Shown: positions 37,808 through 46,022 of the stretch, one piece after another
Numbering within the stretch: the first letter of the stretch is position 1
Layout: each line of letters opens with the position of its first letter
Assembly (NCBI RefSeq): GCF_030818015.1
Contig: NZ_JAUSZX010000001.1
Coordinates: 2,976,001 to 3,040,000, forward strand
DNA: 64,000 nt
Source: Arthrobacter globiformis
Lineage (GTDB): Bacteria > Actinomycetota > Actinomycetes > Actinomycetales > Micrococcaceae
Direction: 5' to 3'
Made by a program: the position numbers and the translations under genes
The notes under the pieces: model-generated
The model's database searches: none
Told to the model about the DNA's origin: nothing
What the model saw: the letters and a program-made list of their open reading frames with translations, nothing else

Positions 37808-38659
37808 ATGCAGTACCAGACCTGGGGCCCGCAGGAGATCGCAGCGCCCGCCAAGAACAGCCTGCCCGAGGTGCCGGTGGAGCGCGGCATGGTGCTCGAG
37901 GACGTCCAGTCCGGCTGGGTGGGCGCAGTAACCCGGGTGGAGAAGTCCGGCGGGATGCACGTGGTGGCGCTCGAAGACCGCCGCGGAAAGTCGCGGTCCT
38001 TCAAGCTGGGCTTCGGATTTCTCCTGGAGGGGCAGCCGATCCGCCTGATGCCCCCGGCCCCCAAGGCGAAGCCCGCAGGACAGGGCGCTGCACGGACGGC
38101 GTCGGGTTCGGTGCGGGTGGAAGGACAGCGCGCGCAGGTCGCCAAGGCCAGCCGGATCTGGGTTGAAGGCAAGCATGATGCCGAACTCGTGGAAAAAGTC
38201 TGGGGCGACGACCTCCGGGTAGAGGGCATCGTCGTCGAACCCCTCCATGGCATTGACGACCTGGCGGCGGCCGTTGCCTCCTTCCGCCCCGGTCCCGGCC
38301 GCCGGCTGGGCGTCCTGGTGGACCACCTGGTCCCCGATTCCAAGGAGTCCAGGATCGCCGACGCCGTGATGGCATCCCCCGGCGCCGCCGGGAACGTGCT
38401 GATCGTGGGTCACCCCTACGTCGACGTCTGGCAGGCGATCCGGCCGTCGGTACTGGGCATTCCGCAGTGGCCTGTGGTGCCGCGCGGCACGGACTGGAAA
38501 ACCGGCATCCTGACCGCCTTCGGCTGGCCGCACGAGACGAAGGAAGACATTGGCCTCGGCTGGCAGAAACTCCTCGGCGCCGTGCGCACCTACGCTGACC
38601 TTGAGCCCGCCCTGCTGGGCCGGGTGGAAGAGGTCATCGATTTCCTAACAGTTCCGTAG
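37808..38659 (+). CDS. DUF3097 family protein with TOPRIM-like core
   Basis: A 283-residue protein of the actinobacterial DUF3097 family. N terminus VPVERGMVLEDVQSGWVGAVTRVEKSGGMHVVALEDRRGKSRSFKLG is an SH3-like segment; the middle RIWVEGKHDAELVEKVWGDDLRVEGIVVEPLHGIDDL resembles a TOPRIM fold (glutamate plus acidic residues), followed by LGVLVDHLVPDSKESRI. Function unknown; nucleic-acid processing is a guess from the fold. ATG 37808 lacks a good ribosome site and a longer form cannot be excluded. Divergent from hrcA. Confidence 0.8.
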   Translation: MQYQTWGPQEIAAPAKNSLPEVPVERGMVLEDVQSGWVGAVTRVEKSGGMHVVALEDRRGKSRSFKLGFGFLLEGQPIRLMPPAPKAKPAGQGAARTASGSVRVEGQRAQVAKASRIWVEGKHDAELVEKVWGDDLRVEGIVVEPLHGIDDLAAAVASFRPGPGRRLGVLVDHLVPDSKESRIADAVMASPGAAGNVLIVGHPYVDVWQAIRPSVLGIPQWPVVPRGTDWKTGILTAFGWPHETKEDIGLGWQKLLGAVRTYADLEPALLGRVEEVIDFLTVP

Positions 38660-38783
38660 CTACGGTTCCCCGATTCGGCGTTGAGCCCGCGATTGCCCGT
38701 ACGGGCCGGTATCCTTGGTACGGCGCCACCGCACCGCGGCCCCGGCGCCGCTATCGCACCAACGCAAGCTAAAGGAAGACACC

Positions 38784-39203
38784 GTGGCAGAAGACGCTCG
38801 CGACCGCAGGGACACACAGTCCGGCCAGGACCTGCCCCAGTACCATGGGGTTCCGGCCAACGCTCTTCCGCTGACCGCCAGCGAGGACCGGCAGTGGGCC
38901 ACCCTCGCACACTTCGGTGGCATCCTCGGCTGTGTTCCGGCGCTGCTGATTTACCTGATCTTCCGCGACCGCGGCCCGTTCACCGCGCAGGAGTCCAAGG
39001 AAGCCCTCAACTTCACCCTGCCGCCGACCATTGCGGCCTTCGTGGCCAACCTCCTGGTGTTGCTTCCCGTCGTCGGCAATCTGTTCGCTGTGCTGGCCAC
39101 GCTCATCTGGATTGCGCTGACCTGCTTCGCGGTGTCCGCCGGCGTCCACGTGAACAAGGGCCAGCCGCACCGCTACCAGTACAACCTCCGCTGGATCAAG
39201 TAG
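38784..39203 (+). CDS. DUF4870 family membrane protein
   Basis: A 139-residue protein: charged N terminus, then EDRQWATLAHFGGILGCVPALLIYLIFRDRGPFTAQESKEALNFTL (helix 1 plus signature) and two further helices ending in a GVHVNKGQPHRYQYNLRWIK tail, matching DUF4870 (Tic20-like small membrane proteins of unknown function). GTG with AAAGGAAG upstream. Its stop codon is the left end of palindromic element A. Confidence 0.85.
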   Translation: MAEDARDRRDTQSGQDLPQYHGVPANALPLTASEDRQWATLAHFGGILGCVPALLIYLIFRDRGPFTAQESKEALNFTLPPTIAAFVANLLVLLPVVGNLFAVLATLIWIALTCFAVSAGVHVNKGQPHRYQYNLRWIK

Positions 39204-39337
39204 TCCCCACCCGTAAGGTGGGCCCACGCCCGCAGGGTCCCCTGGCCGTGGAGCCGCTCCGGCGAGGGCCCCGGCCCGAGTTTGCGAGGGCAGGGAGCCG
39301 GACCGGACTTGCGAGGTTAGGGTGCGGGTGGGGACTA
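39201..39337. repeat. intergenic palindromic element, copy A
   Basis: Bounded by a 13-bp inverted repeat (TAGTCCCCACCCG at 39201-39213 and its complement at 39325-39337). The arms carry the TAG stops of DUF4870 and hemW. The 27-nt core 39262-39288 (GCGAGGGCCCCG...TTGCGAG) is 24/27 identical to the core of copy B at 55675-55701. Probably a bidirectional terminator that belongs to a dispersed REP-like family. Confidence 0.65.
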
Positions 39338-40564
39338 GTCCGGCAGGATCCTGCGGACGACGGCATCCGCCAGCAGGCGGCCCTTCAGCGTGAGGACCAG
39401 GCTGCCCCGGAAGGCGTCCTCGGGGACCACGAGGCCGTCGGCGATCAGGCCGGCCACGGCCTTCCTTCCGGACGGCGAGAGGGCAGCGGTTTCCAGCCCC
39501 GAAGAAAGCCGGGCCTCCAGCATGACCTTTTCGACGCTCCGGGTTTCCGCGTCGAGGGTCTCGCGTCCGGCCGCCGGCGAGACGCCTGAGCCGAGCCTGC
39601 CGGCATACGCGGTGGGGTGCTTGACGTTCCACCAGCGCACCCCGCCCACATGCGAGTGCGCGCCCGGGCCGATGCCCCACCAGTCATCCCCGCGCCAGTA
39701 GGCGAGGTTGTGGCGGCACGCCTGCTCCGGCGTCGCGGACCAGTTGCTGACCTCGTACCAGTGCAGGCCGGCGTCGGAAATCATCCGGTCGGCGAGTTCG
39801 TATTTGTCGGCGTGATCGTCGTCGTCGATTTGTGGAACTTCGCCACGGCGGATCTGGGCGGCGAGCTTGGTGCCGTCCTCAATGATCAGCGCGTAGGCGC
39901 TGATGTGGTCCGGCCGGTACGACAGTGCGGTCTCCAGCGAAAAGCGCCAGTCCTCGATTGACTCGCCGGGTGTGCCGTAGATCAGGTCCAGGCTGACGGC
40001 GAGTCCAGCGTCGCGCGCCCACTGCACCACGAGCGGGACACGGCTCGGAGTGTGGGTGCGGTCGAGGACCTTCAGCACGTGGGGTACGGCGGACTGCATG
40101 CCGAAGGAGACCCGTGTGAAGCCCGCGTCGGCGAGCAGCTGAAGGGACTCCGGAGTGACGGAATCCGGGTTGGCCTCCGTGGTCACTTCGGCACCGGGTT
40201 CGATCCCCCACGTGTCTATGGCGGCACGGAGGATTCTGGCCAGATCCTCGGCAGGCAGGAGCGTGGGCGTGCCGCCGCCAAAAAACACGGTGCTCAGCTT
40301 GCGGACTGGCAAGCCGGACTCCGCCAAGACGCGCGCGGCAAAGTCCACCTCCGAGATGGCAGTAGAGGCGTAGGCGTCCTGGGACGCGCCGCCGCCGAGC
40401 TCGGTTGCGGTGTAGGTGTTGAAGTCGCAGTAACCGCAGCGCACCGCGCAAAACGGGATGTGCACGTAGAGCCCGAAGGCCCGGTTGGCTGCACCGTTAG
40501 CCGCCTGCTGCGGCAGCAGGCCGTCCGACGGCGCGGGGTCACCCAGAGGAAGAACGCTAGGCAT
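39335..40564 (-). CDS. hemW: radical SAM heme chaperone HemW
   Basis: A 409-residue radical SAM protein. The 4Fe-4S motif is CAVRCGYCDFN (about residue 38), preceded by LYVHIPFC, and GGGTPTLLP, EANPDSV and YGTPGESIEDWRFSLE follow; the C-terminal domain ends in a winged-helix-like region. It was formerly called an oxygen-independent coproporphyrinogen oxidase; proteins with this single CxxxCxxC-x-C pattern bind heme rather than decarboxylate coproporphyrinogen. Downstream of lepA by 36 nt, a conserved pairing. Confidence 0.93.
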   Translation of the reverse strand: MPSVLPLGDPAPSDGLLPQQAANGAANRAFGLYVHIPFCAVRCGYCDFNTYTATELGGGASQDAYASTAISEVDFAARVLAESGLPVRKLSTVFFGGGTPTLLPAEDLARILRAAIDTWGIEPGAEVTTEANPDSVTPESLQLLADAGFTRVSFGMQSAVPHVLKVLDRTHTPSRVPLVVQWARDAGLAVSLDLIYGTPGESIEDWRFSLETALSYRPDHISAYALIIEDGTKLAAQIRRGEVPQIDDDDHADKYELADRMISDAGLHWYEVSNWSATPEQACRHNLAYWRGDDWWGIGPGAHSHVGGVRWWNVKHPTAYAGRLGSGVSPAAGRETLDAETRSVEKVMLEARLSSGLETAALSPSGRKAVAGLIADGLVVPEDAFRGSLVLTLKGRLLADAVVRRILPD

Positions 40565-40600
40565 GCGTGCGGCCTCCGGAGGTTCCGGCCACGGTCATCA

Positions 40601-42454
40601 CTACTTCTTGGCCTTGTCCTTGGATTCGTCGGTGGTCAGGGCTGCGATGAAGGCTTCCTGCGGCACTTCCACACGCCCCACCATCTTCATGCGCTTCTTG
40701 CCTTCCTTCTGCTTTTCCAGCAATTTGCGCTTACGGGAGATGTCACCGCCGTAGCACTTGGCGAGAACGTCCTTGCGGATGGCGCGGATGGACTCGCGGG
40801 CGATGATCCGGGAGCCGATCGCGGCCTGGATGGGTACCTCGAACTGCTGGCGCGGGATGAGTTCGCGCAGCTTGCCGGTCATCATGACGCCGTAGGCGTA
40901 GGCCTTGTCCTTGTGGGTGATGGCGCTGAAGGCGTCCACCTGTTCGCCCTGGAGCAGGATGTCCACCTTGACCAGGTCGGCGACCTGTTCACCGTCGGCC
41001 TTCCAGTCCAGAGAGGCGTAGCCGCGCGTCTTGGACTTGAGCAGGTCGAAGAAGTCGAAAACAATTTCGGCCAACGGCATCCAGTACCGCAGCTCAACCC
41101 GGTCCTCGGACAGGTAGTCCATGCCGCGCATGACGCCGCGGCGGCCCTGGCAGAGCTCCATGATGGCACCGACGAACTCGTTAGGCGCGAGGATTGTCGC
41201 GGCCACCATGGGCTCGCGGACCTCGTTGATCTTCCCGGAGGGGAACTCGCTGGGGTTCGTCACGGTGACCACGTTCTTGTCCTCAAGCGTGACCTCGTAG
41301 ACGACATTCGGTGCCGTGGAGATCAGGTCCAGGTTGAATTCGCGTTCGAGGCGCTCACGGACGATTTCCAGGTGCAGCAGGCCGAGGAAGCCCACGCGGA
41401 AGCCGAAGCCGAGCGCTGCGGAAGTTTCCGGTTCGTAGATCAGGGCAGCATCGTTCAGCTTGAGCTTGTCCAGCGCGTCACGCAGCACCGGGTAGTCGGT
41501 GCCGTCCAGCGGGTAGAGACCCGAGAACACCATCGGCTTGGGATCCGCATAGCCGCTCAGCGATTCCGCGGCCGGCTTGGCCAGATTGGTGACGGTGTCG
41601 CCCACTTTCGACTGGCGGACATCCTTCACACCGGTGATGAGATATCCAACCTCACCGACGCCCAGGCCCTTGGACGGTATGGGCTCCGGGGAACTGACGC
41701 CGATTTCCAGGAGTTCGTGGCTGGCCCTGGTGGACATCATCTGGATGCGCTCACGCGGGTGCAGCATGCCGTCCACCACGCGGACATAGGTGACCACGCC
41801 GCGGTACGTGTCGTAGACGGAGTCGAAGATCATGGCCCGGGCAGGTGCATCGGGGTCGCCCACAGGTGCGGGCAGGTCGCGCACGATCTTGTCCAGCAGT
41901 GCTTCGACACCCACGCCGGTCTTGCCCGAGACCAGCAGCACGTCTTCGGGATCGCCGCCAATCAGGCTGGCCAGTTCGGCGGCGTACTTCTCCGGCTGGG
42001 CGGCCGGCAGGTCGATCTTGTTCAGGACCGGGATGATGGTGAGGTCGTTTTCCATGGCCAGATACAGGTTGGCGAGCGTCTGGGCCTCGATGCCCTGCGC
42101 TGCGTCCACCAGCAGAACGGCACCCTCGCAGGCGGCGAGAGAGCGGGACACCTCGTAGGTGAAGTCCACGTGGCCCGGCGTGTCGATCATGTTCAGGGCG
42201 TAGCTCACGCCATCGAGCTCCCAGGGCATGCGGACAGCCTGGGACTTGATGGTGATGCCGCGTTCCCGCTCGATATCCATGCGGTCCAGATACTGGGCCT
42301 TCATGTCGCGGGACTGCACGACGCCGGTGAACTGCAGCATGCGGTCGGCCAGAGTGGACTTACCGTGGTCAATGTGCGCGATGATGCAGAAATTCCGAAT
42401 AATGGCCGGATCTGTCGCGGCGGGCACCGGGGCGGTGCGGGCCATGGGAGACAC
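40601..42454 (-). CDS. lepA: elongation factor 4 (LepA)
   Basis: A 617-residue translational GTPase. G1 AHIDHGKST (about 28), G2 region RGITIKSQ, G3 DTPGH, G4 NKID, then EF-G-like domains and the LepA-specific C-terminal domain ending [31 protein letters not shown]. It acts on stalled or initiating ribosomes. GTG start with AAGGA 6 nt upstream. It heads lepA-hemW. Confidence 0.97.
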   Translation of the reverse strand: MSPMARTAPVPAATDPAIIRNFCIIAHIDHGKSTLADRMLQFTGVVQSRDMKAQYLDRMDIERERGITIKSQAVRMPWELDGVSYALNMIDTPGHVDFTYEVSRSLAACEGAVLLVDAAQGIEAQTLANLYLAMENDLTIIPVLNKIDLPAAQPEKYAAELASLIGGDPEDVLLVSGKTGVGVEALLDKIVRDLPAPVGDPDAPARAMIFDSVYDTYRGVVTYVRVVDGMLHPRERIQMMSTRASHELLEIGVSSPEPIPSKGLGVGEVGYLITGVKDVRQSKVGDTVTNLAKPAAESLSGYADPKPMVFSGLYPLDGTDYPVLRDALDKLKLNDAALIYEPETSAALGFGFRVGFLGLLHLEIVRERLEREFNLDLISTAPNVVYEVTLEDKNVVTVTNPSEFPSGKINEVREPMVAATILAPNEFVGAIMELCQGRRGVMRGMDYLSEDRVELRYWMPLAEIVFDFFDLLKSKTRGYASLDWKADGEQVADLVKVDILLQGEQVDAFSAITHKDKAYAYGVMMTGKLRELIPRQQFEVPIQAAIGSRIIARESIRAIRKDVLAKCYGGDISRKRKLLEKQKEGKKRMKMVGRVEVPQEAFIAALTTDESKDKAKK

Positions 42455-42636
42455 GCAGGGTCCTTACTGTTGGCATTTCAGCGGCGTTGTTCAGGCTGAA
42501 CTCTGGCCATCCTGCTGCCTGCCGCAATATCTGAACTTCTAGTCTCCCACGTCCCGGGCGCTGGCAGTACATTTTGTGCGGTGCGCACGGCCGGAGGTCC
42601 GGCAGCTCCGGAGGCCGCGCCGGTAGGGTGGCCCGC

Positions 42637-43182
42637 ATGGCATTGAACTTCTTCTCCACCGGCGGCGCCGTCCGCGCATCGCTCCGCTTCCTCGGCCTGC
42701 TGAGGCAACCTGCGGTTCGAACTCCGGTGCCCGCCCGGGGCGGGCCCGGAAACGCACCCCGGCTCCGCACCGGCGTAACAGGGAGCTACCCGGGCGACTT
42801 CACCGGCACGGCGACGCTGCGGTACTCCCCTTCCCCGGACGGTCGCCCGGACCCCGGCGAGATCGTGTGGACATGGGTTCCCTTCGAAGAGGACCATTCG
42901 CGCGGCAAGGACCGGCCGGTCCTCCTTGTTGGCAGCCACGGGCGGTTTCTGCTGGGCCTGATGCTGACCAGCAAGGATCATGACGGCCACCCGCGCGCCC
43001 ACCTCGATTACGTGGATATCGGCACCGGCCCTTGGGACAGGCAGGGCCGCCCCAGCGAGGCCAAGCTGGACCGCGTCCTGCAGATCCATCCGGCCGACAT
43101 CCGGCGCGAGGGGTCGGTTCTGGACCGGAAGAAGTTTAGGCTTGTGGCGGACGAGTTACGGCGGCTGCACGGCTGGAAATGA
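42637..43182 (+). CDS. PemK/MazF-like protein with N-terminal extension
   Basis: A 181-residue protein. Residues about 70-175 resemble PemK/MazF-type RNases: DPGEIVWTWVPFEEDHSRGKDRPVLLVGS (the G.I.W...F....G..RP.L.. pattern), a middle strand and a C-terminal LDRKKFRLVADELRRL. The first 65 residues are an extra basic, proline-rich extension. There is no small antitoxin gene next to it, so it may be an orphan or a housekeeping derivative. TAGGGT lies 7 nt before the ATG (leaderless spacing). Toxin activity is not shown. Confidence 0.6.
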   Translation: MALNFFSTGGAVRASLRFLGLLRQPAVRTPVPARGGPGNAPRLRTGVTGSYPGDFTGTATLRYSPSPDGRPDPGEIVWTWVPFEEDHSRGKDRPVLLVGSHGRFLLGLMLTSKDHDGHPRAHLDYVDIGTGPWDRQGRPSEAKLDRVLQIHPADIRREGSVLDRKKFRLVADELRRLHGWK

Positions 43183-43232
43183 CGCCGGCGCGCCGTCAGC
43201 GCGCTGAATGGCCACAAATGGCCCCGACCTGC

Positions 43233-43238
43233 TAAGAT
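43233..43238 (+). promoter_or_regulatory. possible rpsT -10 box
   Basis: TAAGAT followed by an A/T-rich patch about 130 nt before rpsT; no clear -35. It implies a leader of about 120 nt in which I see no recognisable structure. Confidence 0.4.
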
Positions 43239-43367
43239 TTATAGCTGTGTGTCCGTGCAGGTCGACGGTCACTGATGGCTGGCCGCCATAGGTATCCCCA
43301 CGCCGCTCAGTCAAGGCCAGCTTGAAAGCCCTCTAGACCATTTCCGCATTACAAAGAGAGTTCACAC

Positions 43368-43628
43368 GTGGCAAATATCAAGTCCCAGAAGAAGCGCATC
43401 CTGACCAACGAGAAGGCTCGCCTGCGCAACAACGCAGTCAAGTCCGAGCTGAAGACGGCCATCCGCGCCGTCAACACCGCCGTTGAGTCCTCCGACAAGG
43501 AAGCTGCTACTACTGCGCTCGTTTCTGCCAGCCGTAAGCTGGACAAGGCTGTCAGCAAGGGTGTTCTGCACAAGAACAACGCTGCAAACCGCAAGTCGGC
43601 GATCTCCAAGAAGGTCAACGCACTCTAA
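43368..43628 (+). CDS. rpsT: 30S ribosomal protein S20
   Basis: An 86-residue basic protein: [29 protein letters not shown] is the S20 signature, and the rest is helical with [19 protein letters not shown] at the end. It binds 16S rRNA helices near the body of the 30S subunit. GTG start with AAAGAGAG upstream. Single-gene unit, codon use is strongly biased as in other ribosomal genes. Confidence 0.97.
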   Translation: MANIKSQKKRILTNEKARLRNNAVKSELKTAIRAVNTAVESSDKEAATTALVSASRKLDKAVSKGVLHKNNAANRKSAISKKVNAL

Positions 43629-43657
43629 GGTTTTCCAGTTCATCTGAACTGATGCTT

Positions 43658-43690
43658 GTGGCCGGCACCATTGGTGCCGGCCACTTCTCT
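43658..43690 (+). terminator. terminator after rpsT
   Basis: Inverted repeat GTGGCCGGCACC with a 3-nt ATT loop and complement, followed by TTCTCTTTT; about 30 nt after the stop. Confidence 0.85.
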
Positions 43691-43695
43691 TTTAA

Positions 43696-43860
43696 CTTCC
43701 GACGGCGGTGCTTCCGACGGCGGTGCTTCCGACGGCTGTCCCAGACCCCGCCCCTGGCCGCTTACCAGGGCCGCTAAGGCTGACCGCTCTCCTGGACTGC
43801 CTCTGTCTGAACTATCTCTGTCTGAACTATCTCTGTCTGAACTACCTCTGCCTGGACCAC
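43696..43860. repeat. two 15-bp minisatellites
   Basis: CTTCCGACGGCGGTG three times (43696-43740, last copy diverged) and CTCTGTCTGAACTAT four times (43801-43860, last copy diverged). Both have a 15-bp period. The second array carries the stop of the gene to the right and, on the minus strand, a TAG in every near-identical unit. Confidence 0.9.
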
Positions 43861-44891
43861 CGGCCGGACCCGTCGCTGAGCCAGTTGGAGGGGGCGGCGC
43901 CCGATGTGAGGACGTCGTTGAGCCAGTAGGTCTCATCGGGATTCCAGCCCGCCAGGACCGTCCGCTCACGCACTGAAACAGACGGTCCGGCGGATGGACT
44001 TGCGGGTAGCGCGAGTCCGGCGGTCGTGAGGTATCCCCAGAGGGTTAGATGAACGCCGTCGTAGTCGGCAGCAACGGCGGACCAGTCGGGAACCAACCAG
44101 GGGCCGGCAATCCCCGTGGTCCGCCACCAGTCGTGGCGTTTGGAGAGGCTGACGTCCAATGGGTACCGTGCAGCCAGTTCGGTCCACGCCGCCGGGCCAT
44201 CTATCTCGTACACACGACAGTCCGTCCGCGGTACGAGTGGCCAGACGGTAGCCTGCTTCCACCCGAGACTGTCCTCGACCAGCAGGAGACCAATGGCGCC
44301 GAGGTCCGGCAGGCTTCGGGTGGTGGTGAGCAGCCCGGAGGGTGTGGGCGTGGACCACCACCAGCCGCCCCAGTTCGCGGCCGGGTTCTTTGGCCGTTTG
44401 GCCGCCTGGCGTTCGTCGGCGAGGACGGCCGCCTTCCAATCGGCCAGCCTTCTGACTGTGCCGCCGAGATCCGGCGGCGGACCTTTTCGTTCGTCTGTCC
44501 ACTGCACGAAATTCTGGCGGTCCCGGTCCAGGAACCCGCGACTCCACCACGCGGCAAGGGCGCCAGCCAGGGCACGGGCGACCGGCCCCAGAGCCAACTG
44601 GATGGCGGGTTGTGCGAGCAGGGCGTCCGTTTCGTCAGGCTGCTGCCAGTAACGCGCGGTGTCGACCGCCTCGGCTAGCCCAGCCAGCAACGCCTCGCCA
44701 CCAGCGGATGCCGCGGCCGTTACGGACGCCGGGCTGCGGAGCGCCTCGGCCAGTTCACTGGCGAATCCCTGATTTCCGGAATGTTCCGCCGCCCTGGCAG
44801 CCAGGGTCCAAATTTCCGGTCTCGTAGCCGTGAGAACGCCCAGGCAGAACTGGCGCCCGCGCGGACCGCTCATCAACGACACGTCAGTCAC
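43842..44891 (-). CDS. unrecognised protein, 349 residues
   Basis: I do not recognise this protein. It starts MTDVSLMSGPRGRQFCLGVL and is predicted soluble, with a Trp-rich middle (NWGGWWWSTPTPSGL) and a C-terminal region VPDWSAVAADYDGVHLTLWGYLTTAG ... VLAGWNPDETYWLND. The GTG at 44891 has AGGGG 7 nt upstream; the longer ORF start lies in a repeat region. Coding use is uneven, with more A/T-containing codons at the 3' end than neighbours. Minisatellites flank it on both sides. It stands alone, downstream of holA on the same strand. Confidence 0.7.
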   Translation of the reverse strand: MTDVSLMSGPRGRQFCLGVLTATRPEIWTLAARAAEHSGNQGFASELAEALRSPASVTAAASAGGEALLAGLAEAVDTARYWQQPDETDALLAQPAIQLALGPVARALAGALAAWWSRGFLDRDRQNFVQWTDERKGPPPDLGGTVRRLADWKAAVLADERQAAKRPKNPAANWGGWWWSTPTPSGLLTTTRSLPDLGAIGLLLVEDSLGWKQATVWPLVPRTDCRVYEIDGPAAWTELAARYPLDVSLSKRHDWWRTTGIAGPWLVPDWSAVAADYDGVHLTLWGYLTTAGLALPASPSAGPSVSVRERTVLAGWNPDETYWLNDVLTSGAAPSNWLSDGSGRWSRQR

Positions 44892-44911
44892 AACCACACC
44901 CCTGACCCAGA

Positions 44912-45003
44912 GCCTACAAGCTGACCCCGGCCTACAAGCCGACCGGGGGCCCACAAGCTGATCCGGGCCTTAAGACTGACCGGGCGCCTATATGCCGGGA
45001 CAG
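44912..45003. repeat. degenerate 18-20 bp tandem repeats
   Basis: Four to five imperfect units: GCCTACAAGCTGACCCCG, GCCTACAAGCCGACCGGG, CCCACAAGCTGATCCGGG, CCTTAAGACTGACCGGGC, then a weaker copy. They fill the gap between holA and the unrecognised gene. Confidence 0.75.
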
Positions 45004-45008
45004 GACAG

Positions 45009-46022
45009 CTAGCGGCCGCGGGCGGCAGCCGCTATCACCGTCACGGCGTGTTCCACGGCGTAGACAGGATCACGCGAAAGTCCCTTGACCTGCGCGTCGG
45101 CTTCGGCCGTGACCTGGATGGACCGCGCCAGGCCCTCCGGGGTCCACCTCCGGACGTCCCGCTGTGCCTGCTCCACCAGCCACGGCTGCATGCCCAACTG
45201 CTTGGCGATCTGCGCCGCCGAGCCCTTGGCGCCGGCGACCTTGGCGACTGTCCGTAGCTTCGCCGCCAAGGCCGCGACCAGCGGCACCGGGTCGGCACCG
45301 GTGGCCAGCGCGTGACGGAGTGTGGACAGGGCCACGGGACCGTTACCTGCCATCGCGGCGTCGGCCACCTTGAAGGCCGTTGCTTCGACCCTACCGCCGT
45401 AGTAGCGGTCGACCATGTCGGCGTCAACGCCAGTGGAGGCGTCGGCAATGAGCTGGCTGCACGCCGCCGCCAGTTCGGACAGGTTGGCGCCGACCGCGTT
45501 GACCAGGGACTGCACTGCCTCCGGCGTGATCCGTCTGCCGGCGGCCTTGAATTCCGCGGTGACAAAGGCGGTCTTTTCCGCATCTTTTTTCAGCGGCTGG
45601 CAGTCGACGGTCGGCCATCCCCCTGCCCTCACGGCGTCGAGGAGCTTCTTGCCGCGGGTTCCGCCGCCGTGCCGGAGCACGAGGACAGCGTCCTGTTCCA
45701 CGTGCTTGAGATAGGTTAGTGCGTCCGCCAGGAAGGAGTCGTTCATCGCTTCGAGGCCGTCGACCTCGATCAGCTTGCTCTCGCCGAACAGTGACGGACT
45801 GACATTCATGGCCAGCGCCCCGGGCTCGTACGCTCCGGCACTAAGCTTGGTAACCTCCACGTCCGGCGCGGCCGCCCGTACCTGTGTCCGGACACGGTCC
45901 ATTGCCCGGATGCCGAGGTACTCCTCGGGACCCGTGATCAGGACGACCGCCGCAGGGGTTACGTCCCGCCAGGACGCCGAATTGGCTGCCGGCGTCTTCG
46001 GTCGTTGCTGGGCAGCGGCCAC
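45009..46022 (-). CDS. holA: DNA polymerase III subunit delta
   Basis: A 337-residue clamp-loader subunit. N-terminal AAA+-like domain without a usable P-loop (VVLITGPEEYLGIRAMDRVR), an internal AVLVLRHGGG and GWPTVDCQPLKKD, then the helical lid and collar domain (VSALATGADPVPLV-like region). It opens the beta clamp on DNA. GTG start with GGGAGGAA upstream. Its first 64 nt overlap the 3' end of comEC, in the conserved comEA-comEC-holA order. Confidence 0.92.
   Translation of the reverse strand: MAAAQQRPKTPAANSASWRDVTPAAVVLITGPEEYLGIRAMDRVRTQVRAAAPDVEVTKLSAGAYEPGALAMNVSPSLFGESKLIEVDGLEAMNDSFLADALTYLKHVEQDAVLVLRHGGGTRGKKLLDAVRAGGWPTVDCQPLKKDAEKTAFVTAEFKAAGRRITPEAVQSLVNAVGANLSELAAACSQLIADASTGVDADMVDRYYGGRVEATAFKVADAAMAGNGPVALSTLRHALATGADPVPLVAALAAKLRTVAKVAGAKGSAAQIAKQLGMQPWLVEQAQRDVRRWTPEGLARSIQVTAEADAQVKGLSRDPVYAVEHAVTVIAAAARGR

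Noticed and set aside
37689..37808. Second CIRCE-like half site (TTAGCA near 37709)
   Set aside because: Only six bases match and there is no inverted partner at the right distance.
40052..42499. An 815-codon open frame opposite hemW and lepA, and a 526-codon one opposite leuA (23899-25479)
   Set aside because: Both are antisense shadows of well-recognised genes with low-complexity Val/Gly/Asp/His composition.
43696..43860. CRISPR array
   Set aside because: Repeats are contiguous 15-bp units without spacers and there are no cas genes.
43640..43969. A minus-strand ORF encoding SSDRD and PSEAP repeats
   Set aside because: It is produced by the two 15-bp minisatellites, which are open in this frame by chance; it has no domain and no ribosome site. 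A frameshifted tail of the unrecognised gene remains a weak possibility.
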